64,000 nt of DNA, from positions 496,001-560,000 of the forward strand of contig JAPLFF010000003.1 of assembly GCA_026390775.1 (NCBI GenBank), in the 5' to 3' direction. This DNA comes from Ignavibacteriales bacterium (lineage in GTDB: Bacteria; Bacteroidota; Ignavibacteria; Ignavibacteriales; Melioribacteraceae). The position numbers and the translations under genes are program-made. The notes beneath the pieces are model-generated. The model did no database searches. It saw only the letters and a list, made by a program, of their open reading frames with translations, and had not been told where the DNA came from. This document shows, in pieces, positions 27,836 through 35,708 of the stretch. Within the stretch, counting starts at the first letter, position 1, and every line of letters starts with the position of its first letter.

Positions 27836-28829
27836 AAAAATATACAATGCAGCAATAACTGCTGTCGGGATGTATGTACCGGATAAAATTTTAGATAACA
27901 AATACTTTGAAAGTATTGTTGACACGAATGACGAGTGGATTGTATCGCGAACCGGGATCCGTGAAAGAAGGGTGATGGAAAACGGTGCTACCAGTGATAT
28001 GGCTGTTTATGCAATACAAGACCTTTTCAAAACAACAAAAGTTAAACCTGAAGAGATTGATGTAATCATTGTTGCTACTGTTACGCCTGATATGTTTTTC
28101 CCGGCAACTGCATGTTTGGTTCAAGAAAAAATCGGTGCAACAAAAGCTTGGGGATTTGATTTATCAGCCGCTTGTTCGGGATTTTTGTTCGCATTGCAAA
28201 CCGGCGCAAGTTTAATAGAAAGCGGGACATATAAAAAAGTTATTGTAGTTGGATCGGATAAGATGACAGCGATTACAGATTACACCGATAGAAACAACTG
28301 TATTCTTTTCGGTGACGCTGCATCTGCAGTATTGTTAGAACCAACAGAAGATTTGAAATATGGAATTAAAGATTCTTTGTTGTATGTAGATGGATCAGGT
28401 AAAGAAAGTTTATACATGAAAGGTGGTGGAAGTTTGAATCCTCCTTCACATGAAACCGTTGATAAGAAGATGCACTATATATATCAAGATGGAAAAGCTG
28501 TTTTTAAAGTTGCTGTAATAGGAATGGCTGATATTTCTTTTGAAATAATGGAGAAAAATGGTTTGAAGGGTGAAGATGTAGCTTATCTAGTCCCGCATCA
28601 AGCAAATTTGAGGATCATAGATGCTACTGCAAAAAGAATGGGAATTTCGAAAGACAAAGTTATGATTAACATTGATCGTTATGGTAACACAACTGCGGCA
28701 ACAATTCCATCATGCTTAACAGAATACTATCGCGCGGGTAAAATAAAAAAAGGTGATAATCTAATTCTATCTGCTTTTGGTGCCGGTTATACTTGGGGCG
28801 CGATCTATTTGACTTGGAGTATGGATTAA
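27819..28829 (+). CDS. fabH: 3-oxoacyl-ACP synthase III
   Basis: Initiates type II fatty acid synthesis by condensing acetyl-CoA with malonyl-ACP. 336 residues. Catalytic cysteine in DLSAACSGFLFALQTG near residue 119, VPHQANLRIIDA near 260 and NIDRYGNTTAATIPS near 288 provide the Cys-His-Asn triad. DEWIVSRTGIRERR near 37 is typical. The start lies 17 bases inside plsX. Confidence 0.97.
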   Translation: MQSKNKKIYNAAITAVGMYVPDKILDNKYFESIVDTNDEWIVSRTGIRERRVMENGATSDMAVYAIQDLFKTTKVKPEEIDVIIVATVTPDMFFPATACLVQEKIGATKAWGFDLSAACSGFLFALQTGASLIESGTYKKVIVVGSDKMTAITDYTDRNNCILFGDAASAVLLEPTEDLKYGIKDSLLYVDGSGKESLYMKGGGSLNPPSHETVDKKMHYIYQDGKAVFKVAVIGMADISFEIMEKNGLKGEDVAYLVPHQANLRIIDATAKRMGISKDKVMINIDRYGNTTAATIPSCLTEYYRAGKIKKGDNLILSAFGAGYTWGAIYLTWSMD

Positions 28830-29744
28830 TTGGGCAAGAAAGCTTTCATATTTCCCGGACAAGGTTCTCAATATGTAGGAATGGCGAAAGATCTATATGA
28901 GAATTCTGTTGAAGCCAAAGAAATGATAAAAATTGCAGAAGATGCAGCCGGAGTTTCTCTTTCACATTTAATGTCTAACGGTCCTGAAGAAGCTCTTAAA
29001 CAAACTGATATTACACAACCGGCAATTTTTGTTCATAGCGTTATTCTTGCAAGTATAATGAGAACATTAGAGCCGGATATGGTTGCCGGGCATTCTTTAG
29101 GTGAGTACTCTGCATTAGTAGCAGCAAAAGCAATCCAATATTATGATGCTGTTGCACTTGTTCGGTTACGCGGCAATTCAATGTTACAAGCCGGAATTGA
29201 TAAGCCGGGAACTATGGCAGCAGTTGTTGGTTTACAAGCAAATATATTAGAAGAAATTTGCCAAGAAGCATCTGAAAAAGGAATTGTCCAGTGTGCAAAC
29301 TTTAATTCACCGGGACAGATTGTTATTTCAGGTTCAGTTGAAGGCGTTCATGCTGCAATGGAAATCTCTAAAGCAAAAGGCGCTAAACTTGTAAAAGAAT
29401 TAGTGGTAAGCGGTGCTTTTCATTCACCGTTAATGAGTAGTGCAAAAGAAAGCTTAAAATTAAAATTGGATGTAACTCCTATTTACGATGCAAAGATTCC
29501 AGTTTATTCCAATGTAACTGCTAAACCGGTAACAAGAAGCAAGGAAATCAAAAATTTACTTTATCAGCAATTAGATCATCCGGTTAGATGGGAAGAAACA
29601 ATTACAAATATGATTAACAATGGCGCTGATGAATTTTATGAAATAGGTCCAGGTAAAGTATTACAAGGACTGGTTAAACGAATTAATCATGATGTGAAAA
29701 TATTCGGCATAGATAAATATTCCGATGTTGAAAGGTATCTTTAA
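28830..29744 (+). CDS. fabD: Malonyl-CoA:ACP transacylase
   Basis: Loads malonyl groups onto ACP. 304 residues. FIFPGQGSQYVGMAKDLY at the N-terminus, the active-site serine in GHSLGEYSALVAA near residue 91, VRLRGNSML near 111 and SGAFHSPLM near 195 are present. The start is TTG directly after the fabH stop, giving MGKKAFIFPGQG; no ATG offers a better start. Ends overlapping the DUF3109 gene by one base. Confidence 0.96.
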   Translation: MGKKAFIFPGQGSQYVGMAKDLYENSVEAKEMIKIAEDAAGVSLSHLMSNGPEEALKQTDITQPAIFVHSVILASIMRTLEPDMVAGHSLGEYSALVAAKAIQYYDAVALVRLRGNSMLQAGIDKPGTMAAVVGLQANILEEICQEASEKGIVQCANFNSPGQIVISGSVEGVHAAMEISKAKGAKLVKELVVSGAFHSPLMSSAKESLKLKLDVTPIYDAKIPVYSNVTAKPVTRSKEIKNLLYQQLDHPVRWEETITNMINNGADEFYEIGPGKVLQGLVKRINHDVKIFGIDKYSDVERYL

Positions 29745-30358
29745 TGCAGACTAAATTTGAAAAGATTATTAACGGGATGTATATAGATCCTCTGATCTTT
29801 ACACAAAAATTTGTTAAGGGATGTGATGTTTGTATTTGTTCCGGGGAATGCTGCTACTATGGAGTATATATTGATAAAAAAGAATATGAAAAGATCATGT
29901 CTGAAAAGGATAAGATCATTAAACATATGGATGATTCCCAAACAAAAAGTCCTGAAAACTGGTTTGAAGAACCGCAAGCTGATAATGATTTCCCATCAGG
30001 TATAGCAGTTGGTACAGAAGTTCATAACGAAAAATGTGTTTTTCTTGATAAACAAGGTTTCTGCACACTTCAAAAAATGGCTATGGCGGCGGGAGAATTG
30101 AAGTGGAAATATAAACCGCTATATTGTATATTATTTCCATTAGTAATCTCGGAAGGCGTCTTAACTGTTGATGATGAGCATTTGAACGATATGCATTACT
30201 GCAGTAAACTCGTTAACCAAATTTCAACAGTTTATGATTGTTGCAAAAATGAACTCAAGTTCTTACTTAGTGAGAAAGGATTCGAGGAATTAGATATTTA
30301 TCGTAAAGAATATTTTGAAAAAATAGATATTGACGGATCAAAGATTGAAGCTGCTTAA
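29744..30358 (+). CDS. DUF3109-family cysteine-rich protein
   Basis: 204 residues with a conserved pattern of cysteines: VKGCDVCICSGECCYYG near residue 23, then CVFLDKQGFCTLQKMAM near 97, PLYCILFPL near 125, and HYCSKL near 149. The spacing resembles DUF3109 proteins, which are distantly similar to YkgJ-type zinc/iron-cluster proteins. Function unknown. It is inserted into the fab operon, sharing one base with fabD and overlapping the 5' end of fabG, so it is co-translated with fatty acid synthesis genes. Whether it acts there is untested. Confidence 0.75.
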   Translation: MQTKFEKIINGMYIDPLIFTQKFVKGCDVCICSGECCYYGVYIDKKEYEKIMSEKDKIIKHMDDSQTKSPENWFEEPQADNDFPSGIAVGTEVHNEKCVFLDKQGFCTLQKMAMAAGELKWKYKPLYCILFPLVISEGVLTVDDEHLNDMHYCSKLVNQISTVYDCCKNELKFLLSEKGFEELDIYRKEYFEKIDIDGSKIEAA

Positions 30359-31088
30359 TAAGAAAGCGATAGTTACGGGAGGAACCCGAGGCATAGGAAA
30401 AGGAATAGTTAAAGAATTAGCGCAAAACGGCTGCAGCGTTGTATTTACATATTTTAGTTCAGATGAATCTGCACGTGCAATCGAAAAGGAATTATCTTCT
30501 GATTCAGTTAAAGTATTCGGATTTAAAGCAGATGCTTCTTCTTTTTCTAGTGCTGAAGATACTGTTAAATTTACGATTGAGAAGTTGGGCGGTGTTGATA
30601 TTTTAGTAAATAATGCCGGAAGAACTAAAGATACTTTAATGCTTAGAATGACTGAACAAGATTTTGATTCAATAATTAATGCGAATCTAAAAAGTGTTTT
30701 TAATTATACAAAAGCTGTTTTGAAACTTATGATTGGACAACGTTACGGGAAAATAATTAATATTAGTTCGGTTGCTGGTTTAGTTGGAAATGCAGGACAA
30801 GCAAACTATGTTGCTTCAAAAGCCGGAGTAATAGGACTAACTAAATCGAATGCAAGGGAATTGGCGTCTAGAAATATTAATGTTAATGTTGTCGCACCCG
30901 GTTTTATTGAAACGGATATGACTGATAAATTAAACGATCAACAGAAAGAAGCGATTTTATCTAATATCCCTATTAAGAGACTTGGTAAACCGGAAGATGT
31001 TGCCAAAGCTGTTATTTTTCTTGCAAGCAGCGAATCAGATTATATCACCGGACAAGTTTTAACCGTTGACGGCGGAATGGTAATGTAA
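30345..31088 (+). CDS. fabG: 3-oxoacyl-ACP reductase
   Basis: NADPH-dependent reduction of 3-oxoacyl-ACP. 247 residues from the TTG at 30345, giving MKLLNKKAIVTGG, the usual FabG N-terminus; a TTG at 30330 would add five residues. SDR cofactor motif TGGTRGIGKGI near residue 10, NNAG near 90, catalytic S-Y-K in INISSVAGLVGN and NYVASKAGVIGLTK (near 140-160), and C-terminal VDGGMVM. Both candidate starts lie inside the DUF3109 gene, so expression depends on coupling. Confidence 0.94.
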   Translation: MKLLNKKAIVTGGTRGIGKGIVKELAQNGCSVVFTYFSSDESARAIEKELSSDSVKVFGFKADASSFSSAEDTVKFTIEKLGGVDILVNNAGRTKDTLMLRMTEQDFDSIINANLKSVFNYTKAVLKLMIGQRYGKIINISSVAGLVGNAGQANYVASKAGVIGLTKSNARELASRNINVNVVAPGFIETDMTDKLNDQQKEAILSNIPIKRLGKPEDVAKAVIFLASSESDYITGQVLTVDGGMVM

Positions 31089-31130
31089 TTTTTAAATGAT
31101 TATTAATTCAACAAATAAAAAGGAGCTAAG

Positions 31131-31367
31131 ATGGACGTTGAAGTAAAAGTAAAAGAAATCGTAATGGATAAACTCGGTGTTGAAGAATCACAAGTTGTTC
31201 CGGGTGCTTCATTCACAAACGATTTAGGTGCAGATTCTCTAGATATAGTAGAACTTGTTATGGGTTTCGAATCTGCTTTTGATATTTCAATTCCTGATGA
31301 AGATGCAGAAAAAATTTCTACTGTTGGCGATGCAATAAAGTATTTGAAAGAAAAATTAGGTAAATAA
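31131..31367 (+). CDS. acpP: Acyl carrier protein
   Basis: 78 residues, acidic, four-helix ACP. The phosphopantetheine serine is S36 in [18 protein letters not shown] good ribosome-binding site (AAGGAG) precedes the ATG. It is separated from fabG by 42 bases and from fabF by a hairpin, consistent with ACP being made in excess of the condensing enzymes. Confidence 0.97.
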   Translation: MDVEVKVKEIVMDKLGVEESQVVPGASFTNDLGADSLDIVELVMGFESAFDISIPDEDAEKISTVGDAIKYLKEKLGK

Positions 31368-31377
31368 ATTTAGTTAA

Positions 31378-31407
31378 GACCACGGAGATGATCCGTGGTC
31401 GTTCTTT
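31378..31407 (+). terminator. Hairpin between acpP and fabF
   Basis: Perfect 8-bp stem GACCACGG (31378-31385) / CCGTGGTC (31393-31400), 7-base loop, followed by GTTCTTT. The weak U-tract suggests partial termination or transcript stabilisation that lifts acpP over fabF. Confidence 0.68.
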
Positions 31408-31443
31408 AATCCATCCGTTAAATCCTAAAAATAGGGATCGTAT

Positions 31444-32688
31444 ATGAGTAGGAAAAGAGTTGTTGTAACCGGTATTGGTGCTTTAACTCCGATTGGCAAT
31501 AACACTCAAGAATTTTGGGAGGGATTAATCTCAGGCAGAAACGGAGCCGGTCCTATAACAAAATTTGATCCGTCTGCATTCAACACACGTTTTGCTTGTG
31601 AAGTGAAAAATTTCGATCCGCTTAAATATGTAGATAAAAAAGAATTAAGAAGGATGGATCCATTTACACATTACTCTTTAGCTACTGCAGCAATGGCTAT
31701 GGAAGATTCAAAATTAGACCTCTCTAAAATTAATTTGGAAAGAGCAGGTGTAATTTATGGAAGTGGTATCGGCGGAATGGTAACCTGGGAAGAAGAACAT
31801 ACCGCATATATGAACGGTGGACCTAAACGAGTTAGTCCTTTCTTTGTTCCCAAAATGATTCCCGATATTGCAGCCGGACAAATTTCTATTAAATATGGTT
31901 TCAAAGGACCTAATTATGCAACAACTTCTGCATGTGCAACTTCATCTCATGCAATATCTGATGCATTTATTTTGATTCAACGCGGTTCTGCTGAAATTAT
32001 GATAACCGGCGGAGCTGAAGCAGCGATAACTCAAATGGCAATTGCGGGATTTAATGCCGCTCGTGCACTTTCAACCTGGAATGACCGTATGATGGAAGCA
32101 TCACGTCCGTTTGATAAAGACCGGAATGGATTTGTTATGGGTGAAGGTTCAGGTACTATTGTATTAGAGGAACTCGAACACGCACTTAAACGCGGTGCAA
32201 AAATCTACGGAGAAGTTGTCGGTATTGGTCTAACCGGAGATGCTTACCATGTAACTGCGCCTCCTCCGGGTGGTGAAGGTGCCGTACGTTCTATGAGAGA
32301 ATGTTTAAGAGATGCCGGTGTTGAACCTATTGTAGTTGATTATATAAATGCGCATGGTACTTCAACAGAACTAAATGATCTTAATGAAACAATTGCAATT
32401 AAAACCGTTTTTGGCGATCATGCTAAAAAACTTGCTGTCAGTTCCACTAAATCTATGACCGGACATTTATTAGGCGCGGCTGGTGCAGTTGAAGCTATTG
32501 CAACTCTGCTTGCAATTAAAAACAGCATTATTCCTCCTACAATAAACTTTAAAGAAGCTGAACCGGAAATGGATTTAAATTATACTCCCAATATAGCTGT
32601 TAAGAAAGAGATCAATTACGCTATTAGCAATACATTTGGCTTTGGCGGACATAATGCGTCTTTACTATTCAAAAAGTTTGTAGGATGA
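31444..32688 (+). CDS. fabF: 3-oxoacyl-ACP synthase II
   Basis: Chain-elongating condensing enzyme. 414 residues. VVTGIGALTPIGNN at the N-terminus, catalytic cysteine in TTSACATSSHAISDA near residue 163, histidines in NAHGTSTELND near 302 and KSMTGHLLGAAGAVEAI near 335, and NTFGFGGHNASL near 398. Complete Cys-His-His set. Followed three bases later by rnc, the conserved arrangement. Confidence 0.97.
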   Translation: MSRKRVVVTGIGALTPIGNNTQEFWEGLISGRNGAGPITKFDPSAFNTRFACEVKNFDPLKYVDKKELRRMDPFTHYSLATAAMAMEDSKLDLSKINLERAGVIYGSGIGGMVTWEEEHTAYMNGGPKRVSPFFVPKMIPDIAAGQISIKYGFKGPNYATTSACATSSHAISDAFILIQRGSAEIMITGGAEAAITQMAIAGFNAARALSTWNDRMMEASRPFDKDRNGFVMGEGSGTIVLEELEHALKRGAKIYGEVVGIGLTGDAYHVTAPPPGGEGAVRSMRECLRDAGVEPIVVDYINAHGTSTELNDLNETIAIKTVFGDHAKKLAVSSTKSMTGHLLGAAGAVEAIATLLAIKNSIIPPTINFKEAEPEMDLNYTPNIAVKKEINYAISNTFGFGGHNASLLFKKFVG

Positions 32689-32691
32689 TTT

Positions 32692-33465
32692 TTGTTTGGA
32701 AAACTGTTAGATAGGTTTTTCTTTTTTCAAAGAAGAAAATATTTTATTGATCCGGAACTAAGAACTAGATTTCAGAAGAACTATACAATCCTAAAAAAAA
32801 TTCTCGGTTTTACACCACGTAATAAATCCTATTTCATCAAAGCTCTCACACATAGTTCCTATCTTGAGTTATATCCCGAACTTTCTAAATCGAATGAACG
32901 CTTGGAATTTTTAGGCGATTCCGTTTTAAGTATGATCGTTGCTAATTATCTCTTTGAAAATTACAGGAACGAAGAAGAAGGATTTCTTACAAAATCGCGT
33001 GCGGCTCTTGTTAACCGTGAACACTTATATATTACAGCGCAAGAAATAGGTTTAGATAAGATTATTCTTTACAATGAAAAATACTTGCGGGATTCGATGG
33101 AGGGAATGCAGACAATATACGCAGACGGACTTGAAGCCTTGATTGGTGCAATCTTTTTAGATCAAGGTTTAAGTAAGACTGAAGAATTTGTGATTGAAAG
33201 GATAATTAAGCCGTATGAAGTGGATCAAAATTTTTTGATTGACACAAACTATAAAGGACAATTGCTGGAATATGCTCACTCAAAAAAGCTTCAGCATCCG
33301 CGTTATATTATACGATCTGAAGAAGGTCCTCCGCACAAAAAAGATTTTATAATTGATGTCTTTTTAGGAGATGAATTATTTGGAACCGGAAACGGTAGAA
33401 ACAAGAAAACGGCTGAGCAGGAAGCTTCTATGAATGCTATGCAAAAATTAAAAACAGAAGATTGA
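32692..33465 (+). CDS. rnc: Ribonuclease III
   Basis: Double-strand-specific endoribonuclease for rRNA and mRNA processing. 257 residues from a TTG start three bases after fabF. The signature NERLEFLGDSVLSMIVANYLF near residue 64 carries the metal-binding acidic residues, with DGLEALIGAIFLDQG near 145. A C-terminal double-stranded RNA binding domain begins near NYKGQLLEYAHSK (185) and ends GNGRNKKTAEQEASMNAM. Last gene of the lipid operon; the accessory island starts directly after it. Confidence 0.96.
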   Translation: MFGKLLDRFFFFQRRKYFIDPELRTRFQKNYTILKKILGFTPRNKSYFIKALTHSSYLELYPELSKSNERLEFLGDSVLSMIVANYLFENYRNEEEGFLTKSRAALVNREHLYITAQEIGLDKIILYNEKYLRDSMEGMQTIYADGLEALIGAIFLDQGLSKTEEFVIERIIKPYEVDQNFLIDTNYKGQLLEYAHSKKLQHPRYIIRSEEGPPHKKDFIIDVFLGDELFGTGNGRNKKTAEQEASMNAMQKLKTED

Positions 33466-33477
33466 ATAACACTCTGA

Positions 33478-33540
33478 GCTGTTAGCAATTAGCTTTTAGC
33501 TTAGAGTTTTAAGCTGAACGCTAATAGCTGAGTGCTATTA
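33478..33540. repeat. Degenerate 7-bp tandem array, copy 1
   Basis: 63 bases that divide without a gap into nine 7-mers, most beginning GC: GCTGTTA, GCAATTA, GCTTTTA, GCTTAGA, then GTTTTAA, GCTGAAC, GCTAATA, GCTGAGT and GCTATTA. The units are degenerate but the period is exact. It starts 12 bases after the rnc stop. A related array lies at 35429-35463, and a weaker trace (TCTGAGCTGCCAGTTAGC) near 34245. Confidence 0.75.
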
Positions 33541-33699
33541 AATTTTCCTTTTTCTGGAGAATATTAAGAAATCATATTTGACTTACTTGAACAATGGAGA
33601 AAAGAGAATTGGAATTATGTTATATTCACTAAAAGAGAAGTATCTATTATTAAATGTGATTCAATTCTTTCAGATTAATTTATTGAATAGACTTAAATC

Positions 33700-34197
33700 A
33701 TGAAAAAAACTTGTGTGATCATTGTTATTACTATTTCCCTATTAATCTGTTCAAACGGAATAGAGGGACAAACAAATCAAACAAAACTCAATCAGGTCGA
33801 ATTGATGAAACAGTTTATTGGCTCTTGGAAAGTTGAGAGGTCCACAGACACAACTTTCTTTTGGTATGCGGAATCTTATGGAACTGGATTGGTAGGAAAT
33901 TATAAAACAGTGACCAATGGGAAAACAGTTTCGGAAGGGAAATTCCTTCAGGGATATGATAAAAGTACTGATAAAAGTATTTACGTTGAAGTGGATTTAG
34001 GAAAGGATATTGAGATTAATGCAACCTGGTTTATATCAAATACTAAATATAAATACCTTCCATTTAGTGATATTTCAAATTTTGAAAAGGCATCTTATAA
34101 AATCGAGGGTGAATTTATATCTCCCGATATGTTTGTAGAAACTACGATAAGAAATAACAAAACCACTCTAATTGAAACTTATACACGGATAAAATGA
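33700..34197 (+). CDS. Exported protein, DUF1579/lipocalin-like
   Basis: 165 residues. Signal peptide: KK start, hydrophobic core VIIVITISLLICSN and probable cleavage near GIEGQ. The mature part begins LMKQFIGSWKVERS, the opening strand pattern of DUF1579 and lipocalin-like secreted proteins, followed by alternating hydrophobic strands. Family assignment is tentative. It is monocistronic, the first gene of the island between rnc and gcvP, and is followed by a hairpin. The 160 bases upstream hold only a 28-codon frame that ends overlapping this start (33617-33703), which I regard as chance or a leader. Confidence 0.6.
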   Translation: MKKTCVIIVITISLLICSNGIEGQTNQTKLNQVELMKQFIGSWKVERSTDTTFFWYAESYGTGLVGNYKTVTNGKTVSEGKFLQGYDKSTDKSIYVEVDLGKDIEINATWFISNTKYKYLPFSDISNFEKASYKIEGEFISPDMFVETTIRNNKTTLIETYTRIK

Positions 34198-34210
34198 CTT
34201 AATTAAAATC

Positions 34211-34245
34211 AATGCCCCGCGATTTAACATTTCAGGGCATTTATA
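34211..34245 (+). terminator. Probable terminator after the DUF1579-like gene
   Basis: Inverted repeat AATGCCC (34211-34217) / GGGCATT (34235-34241) with a long 17-base loop, starting 13 bases after the stop codon; TTATATT follows. The large loop makes it a weak terminator candidate. Confidence 0.4.
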
Positions 34246-34301
34246 TTCTGAGCTGCCAGTTAGCGGCAACGTAGTTAAGCAGATTCTATAGAGGTATAAT
34301 T

Positions 34302-34805
34302 ATGAAACCCGAAAATATTTATTTGATTCTGATTTTTCTTTCTGTTTTACTTTTTAGTTGTACTCAATCAAAACCAGAAAAAGAACTTGCTTCACTTTTA
34401 GACAAATATGTTGAGTTTTGGAATACTGGTAACTTTTATGAAATTGAACTGGTCTTACATCCAGAGTTTGAGTTAAGGATGTCGCCGAAATATGAACCTG
34501 AAAAAGGCATTGCTCTTTTTAAGGAGAGTGTCGCAAAATGGAGGAAGGCATATCCTGATTTTCACATTGAACTAAAAGAAAAATTTTTTACAAATGAACA
34601 AGCTGCTGCGATATGGGAAATTACAGCTACTAACAGTGGTGAAGGATTGCATCCGCCTACGGGGAAATCCATCAAAGTCACTGGGATGAGCATTTTACAT
34701 TTTTCAAAAGGTAAGATCAAAGATGAGTGGATCGCTTCCAATGATGTTTATTGGATGCAACAACTAGGTTTTGAATTCATCTCACCATTTAAAGCTGAAA
34801 AATAA
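34302..34805 (+). CDS. SnoaL-like/ester cyclase family lipoprotein
   Basis: 167 residues. Lipoprotein signal: hydrophobic ILIFLSVLLFSC with the lipobox cysteine near residue 20. The mature part has the NTF2-like SnoaL pattern: LDKYVEFWNTGNFYEIELV, then WRKAYPDFHIELKEKF, and HPPTGKSIKVTGMSILHFSKGKI with WMQQLGF near the end. These match the ester cyclase/SnoaL-like domains, which as lipoproteins have unknown ligands. A short GAGG precedes the ATG. It stands alone between repeats in the accessory island. Confidence 0.75.
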   Translation: MKPENIYLILIFLSVLLFSCTQSKPEKELASLLDKYVEFWNTGNFYEIELVLHPEFELRMSPKYEPEKGIALFKESVAKWRKAYPDFHIELKEKFFTNEQAAAIWEITATNSGEGLHPPTGKSIKVTGMSILHFSKGKIKDEWIASNDVYWMQQLGFEFISPFKAEK

Positions 34806-34856
34806 AGTTCTGCCTAACCGCTTATAAGAGAATTAAGTCAATAGAAAATTACCCTG

Positions 34857-34888
34857 CTATCACTGTGCAACAGTGACAGCAAATGAAA
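34857..34888 (+). repeat. Dispersed palindromic repeat, copy A
   Basis: Contains a perfect 7-bp stem TCACTGT (34860-34866) / ACAGTGA (34870-34876) with loop GCA, then CAGCAAATGAAA. Shares the frame CTRTCACTGTGCA...GTGACARCAAATGAAA with copy B (37716-37746); copies C (35366-35397) and D (37552-37584) are more diverged. Confidence 0.6.
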
Positions 34889-34938
34889 TAGATTTTTTCT
34901 TCTTCGCCCATTTAATTACATTATAAAAAGGTGAGATT

Positions 34939-35328
34939 ATGAAAAATTTAATTCTGTCATCGGTATTTATTTTTATCTTTTCTTTGCTATTCATTAATTG
35001 CAATAATCCGAATTCAATTGAAGGCAAATCAAATCAATGGCTTAAGGGTCAGACAATCTCCACAAAGGTTACTTATGAGAAATATGGTTTTGTTGTTCTA
35101 TTACATAACGAAACCGCGAAAGACTTTAATCTTATAAATGTTAAAATTACTTATTATGACAAGAACAAAAATGAAATGTTCATAAACCTTTCTGGTCTAA
35201 ATAATATTTGGTTAGAATCAGGAAAGTATTTTGAATTTCCGCGCTATGGAACTGGTGAAGAGACTATTATTAAGGTCTCTATTTTGCAAAATGATAAAAC
35301 TATAGAAATATTTTCGGTTACTTTTTAG
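34939..35328 (+). CDS. Small lipoprotein of unknown function
   Basis: 129 residues with a lipoprotein signal peptide: hydrophobic ILSSVFIFIFSLLF followed by INC (cysteine near residue 21). The mature part is beta-rich with the segment FVVLLHNETAKDFNLINVKITYYDKNKNE, reminiscent of small immunoglobulin-like (FxLYD-type) domains, but I do not recognise the family. AAGGTGAG precedes the ATG as ribosome-binding site. Isolated in the accessory island. Confidence 0.6.
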   Translation: MKNLILSSVFIFIFSLLFINCNNPNSIEGKSNQWLKGQTISTKVTYEKYGFVVLLHNETAKDFNLINVKITYYDKNKNEMFINLSGLNNIWLESGKYFEFPRYGTGEETIIKVSILQNDKTIEIFSVTF

Positions 35329-35365
35329 TCTGCTTAATTATTCTCGGAATAAATCATTTCTTCTA

Positions 35366-35397
35366 CAGTAACAGTACGATCGTGACAACGAGTGATT
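35366..35397 (+). repeat. Dispersed palindromic repeat, copy C (diverged)
   Basis: CAGTAACAGTACGATCGTGACAACGAGTGATT aligns with copies A and B over the GTGACAAC-ARTGA part; its centre is the palindrome ACGATCGT instead of TGTGCA. Weaker member of the family. Confidence 0.45.
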
Positions 35398-35428
35398 GTT
35401 GCAATTAACTTTAACTTAAAATCCTTTA

Positions 35429-35463
35429 GCTGAATGCTGATAGCTGAGTGCCGACCGCTGCTA
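35429..35463. repeat. Degenerate 7-bp tandem array, copy 2
   Basis: Five successive 7-mers GCTGAAT, GCTGATA, GCTGAGT, GCCGACC, GCTGCTA. The preceding 35 bases (GTTGCAATTAACTTTAAC...) align loosely with the first units of copy 1 at 33478-33540. Both copies are followed by ATTTTCCTTTT, so about 75 bases are shared. Confidence 0.72.
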
Positions 35464-35708
35464 ACATTTTCCTTTTGAATAGCTTTTGTTTTTTATAAGT
35501 TGTAAACGCAATAAGGGGAATTCCGTAATGGGAAACCAAACAACAACTTCTTTTCTTCTAAACATTCACACGAATTGTACTTCGCAAGAATTAATATAGA
35601 TTAGATTTTTTTATTAATAAAAAAATTGTTACTGGTTTACAGCGATATCGTTATATACTTGAATTATTTCTTTATCTTAATAAAATATTATTTACTTGGA
35701 TAGACAGT

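Larger units (their letters stand above)
35329..35708. other. Intergenic region with repeats
   Basis: 380 bases without a credible gene. It holds palindromic repeat copy C (35366-35397) and the second 7-bp array (35429-35463). The remaining very AT-rich stretch (35580-35700) probably contains the promoter of the ATPase gene; the best -7 candidate is TATACTTG (35654-35661), without a clear -33. Confidence 0.5.

Noticed and set aside
33617-33703. 28-codon frame ending ATGA on the start of the DUF1579-like gene
   Set aside because: No ribosome-binding site, no recognisable composition, and such short frames are expected by chance in AT-rich DNA; kept only as a remark.
34198-34300. attC-like (integron cassette) site: ATTTAAC ... 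GTTAAGC around an internal inverted repeat, and GCCTAAC strings near 34811 and 38453
   Set aside because: The core sites only loosely fit RYYYAAC/GTTRRRY, the arms are not complementary beyond five bases, the cassette boundaries do not match, and no integron integrase is in the window.
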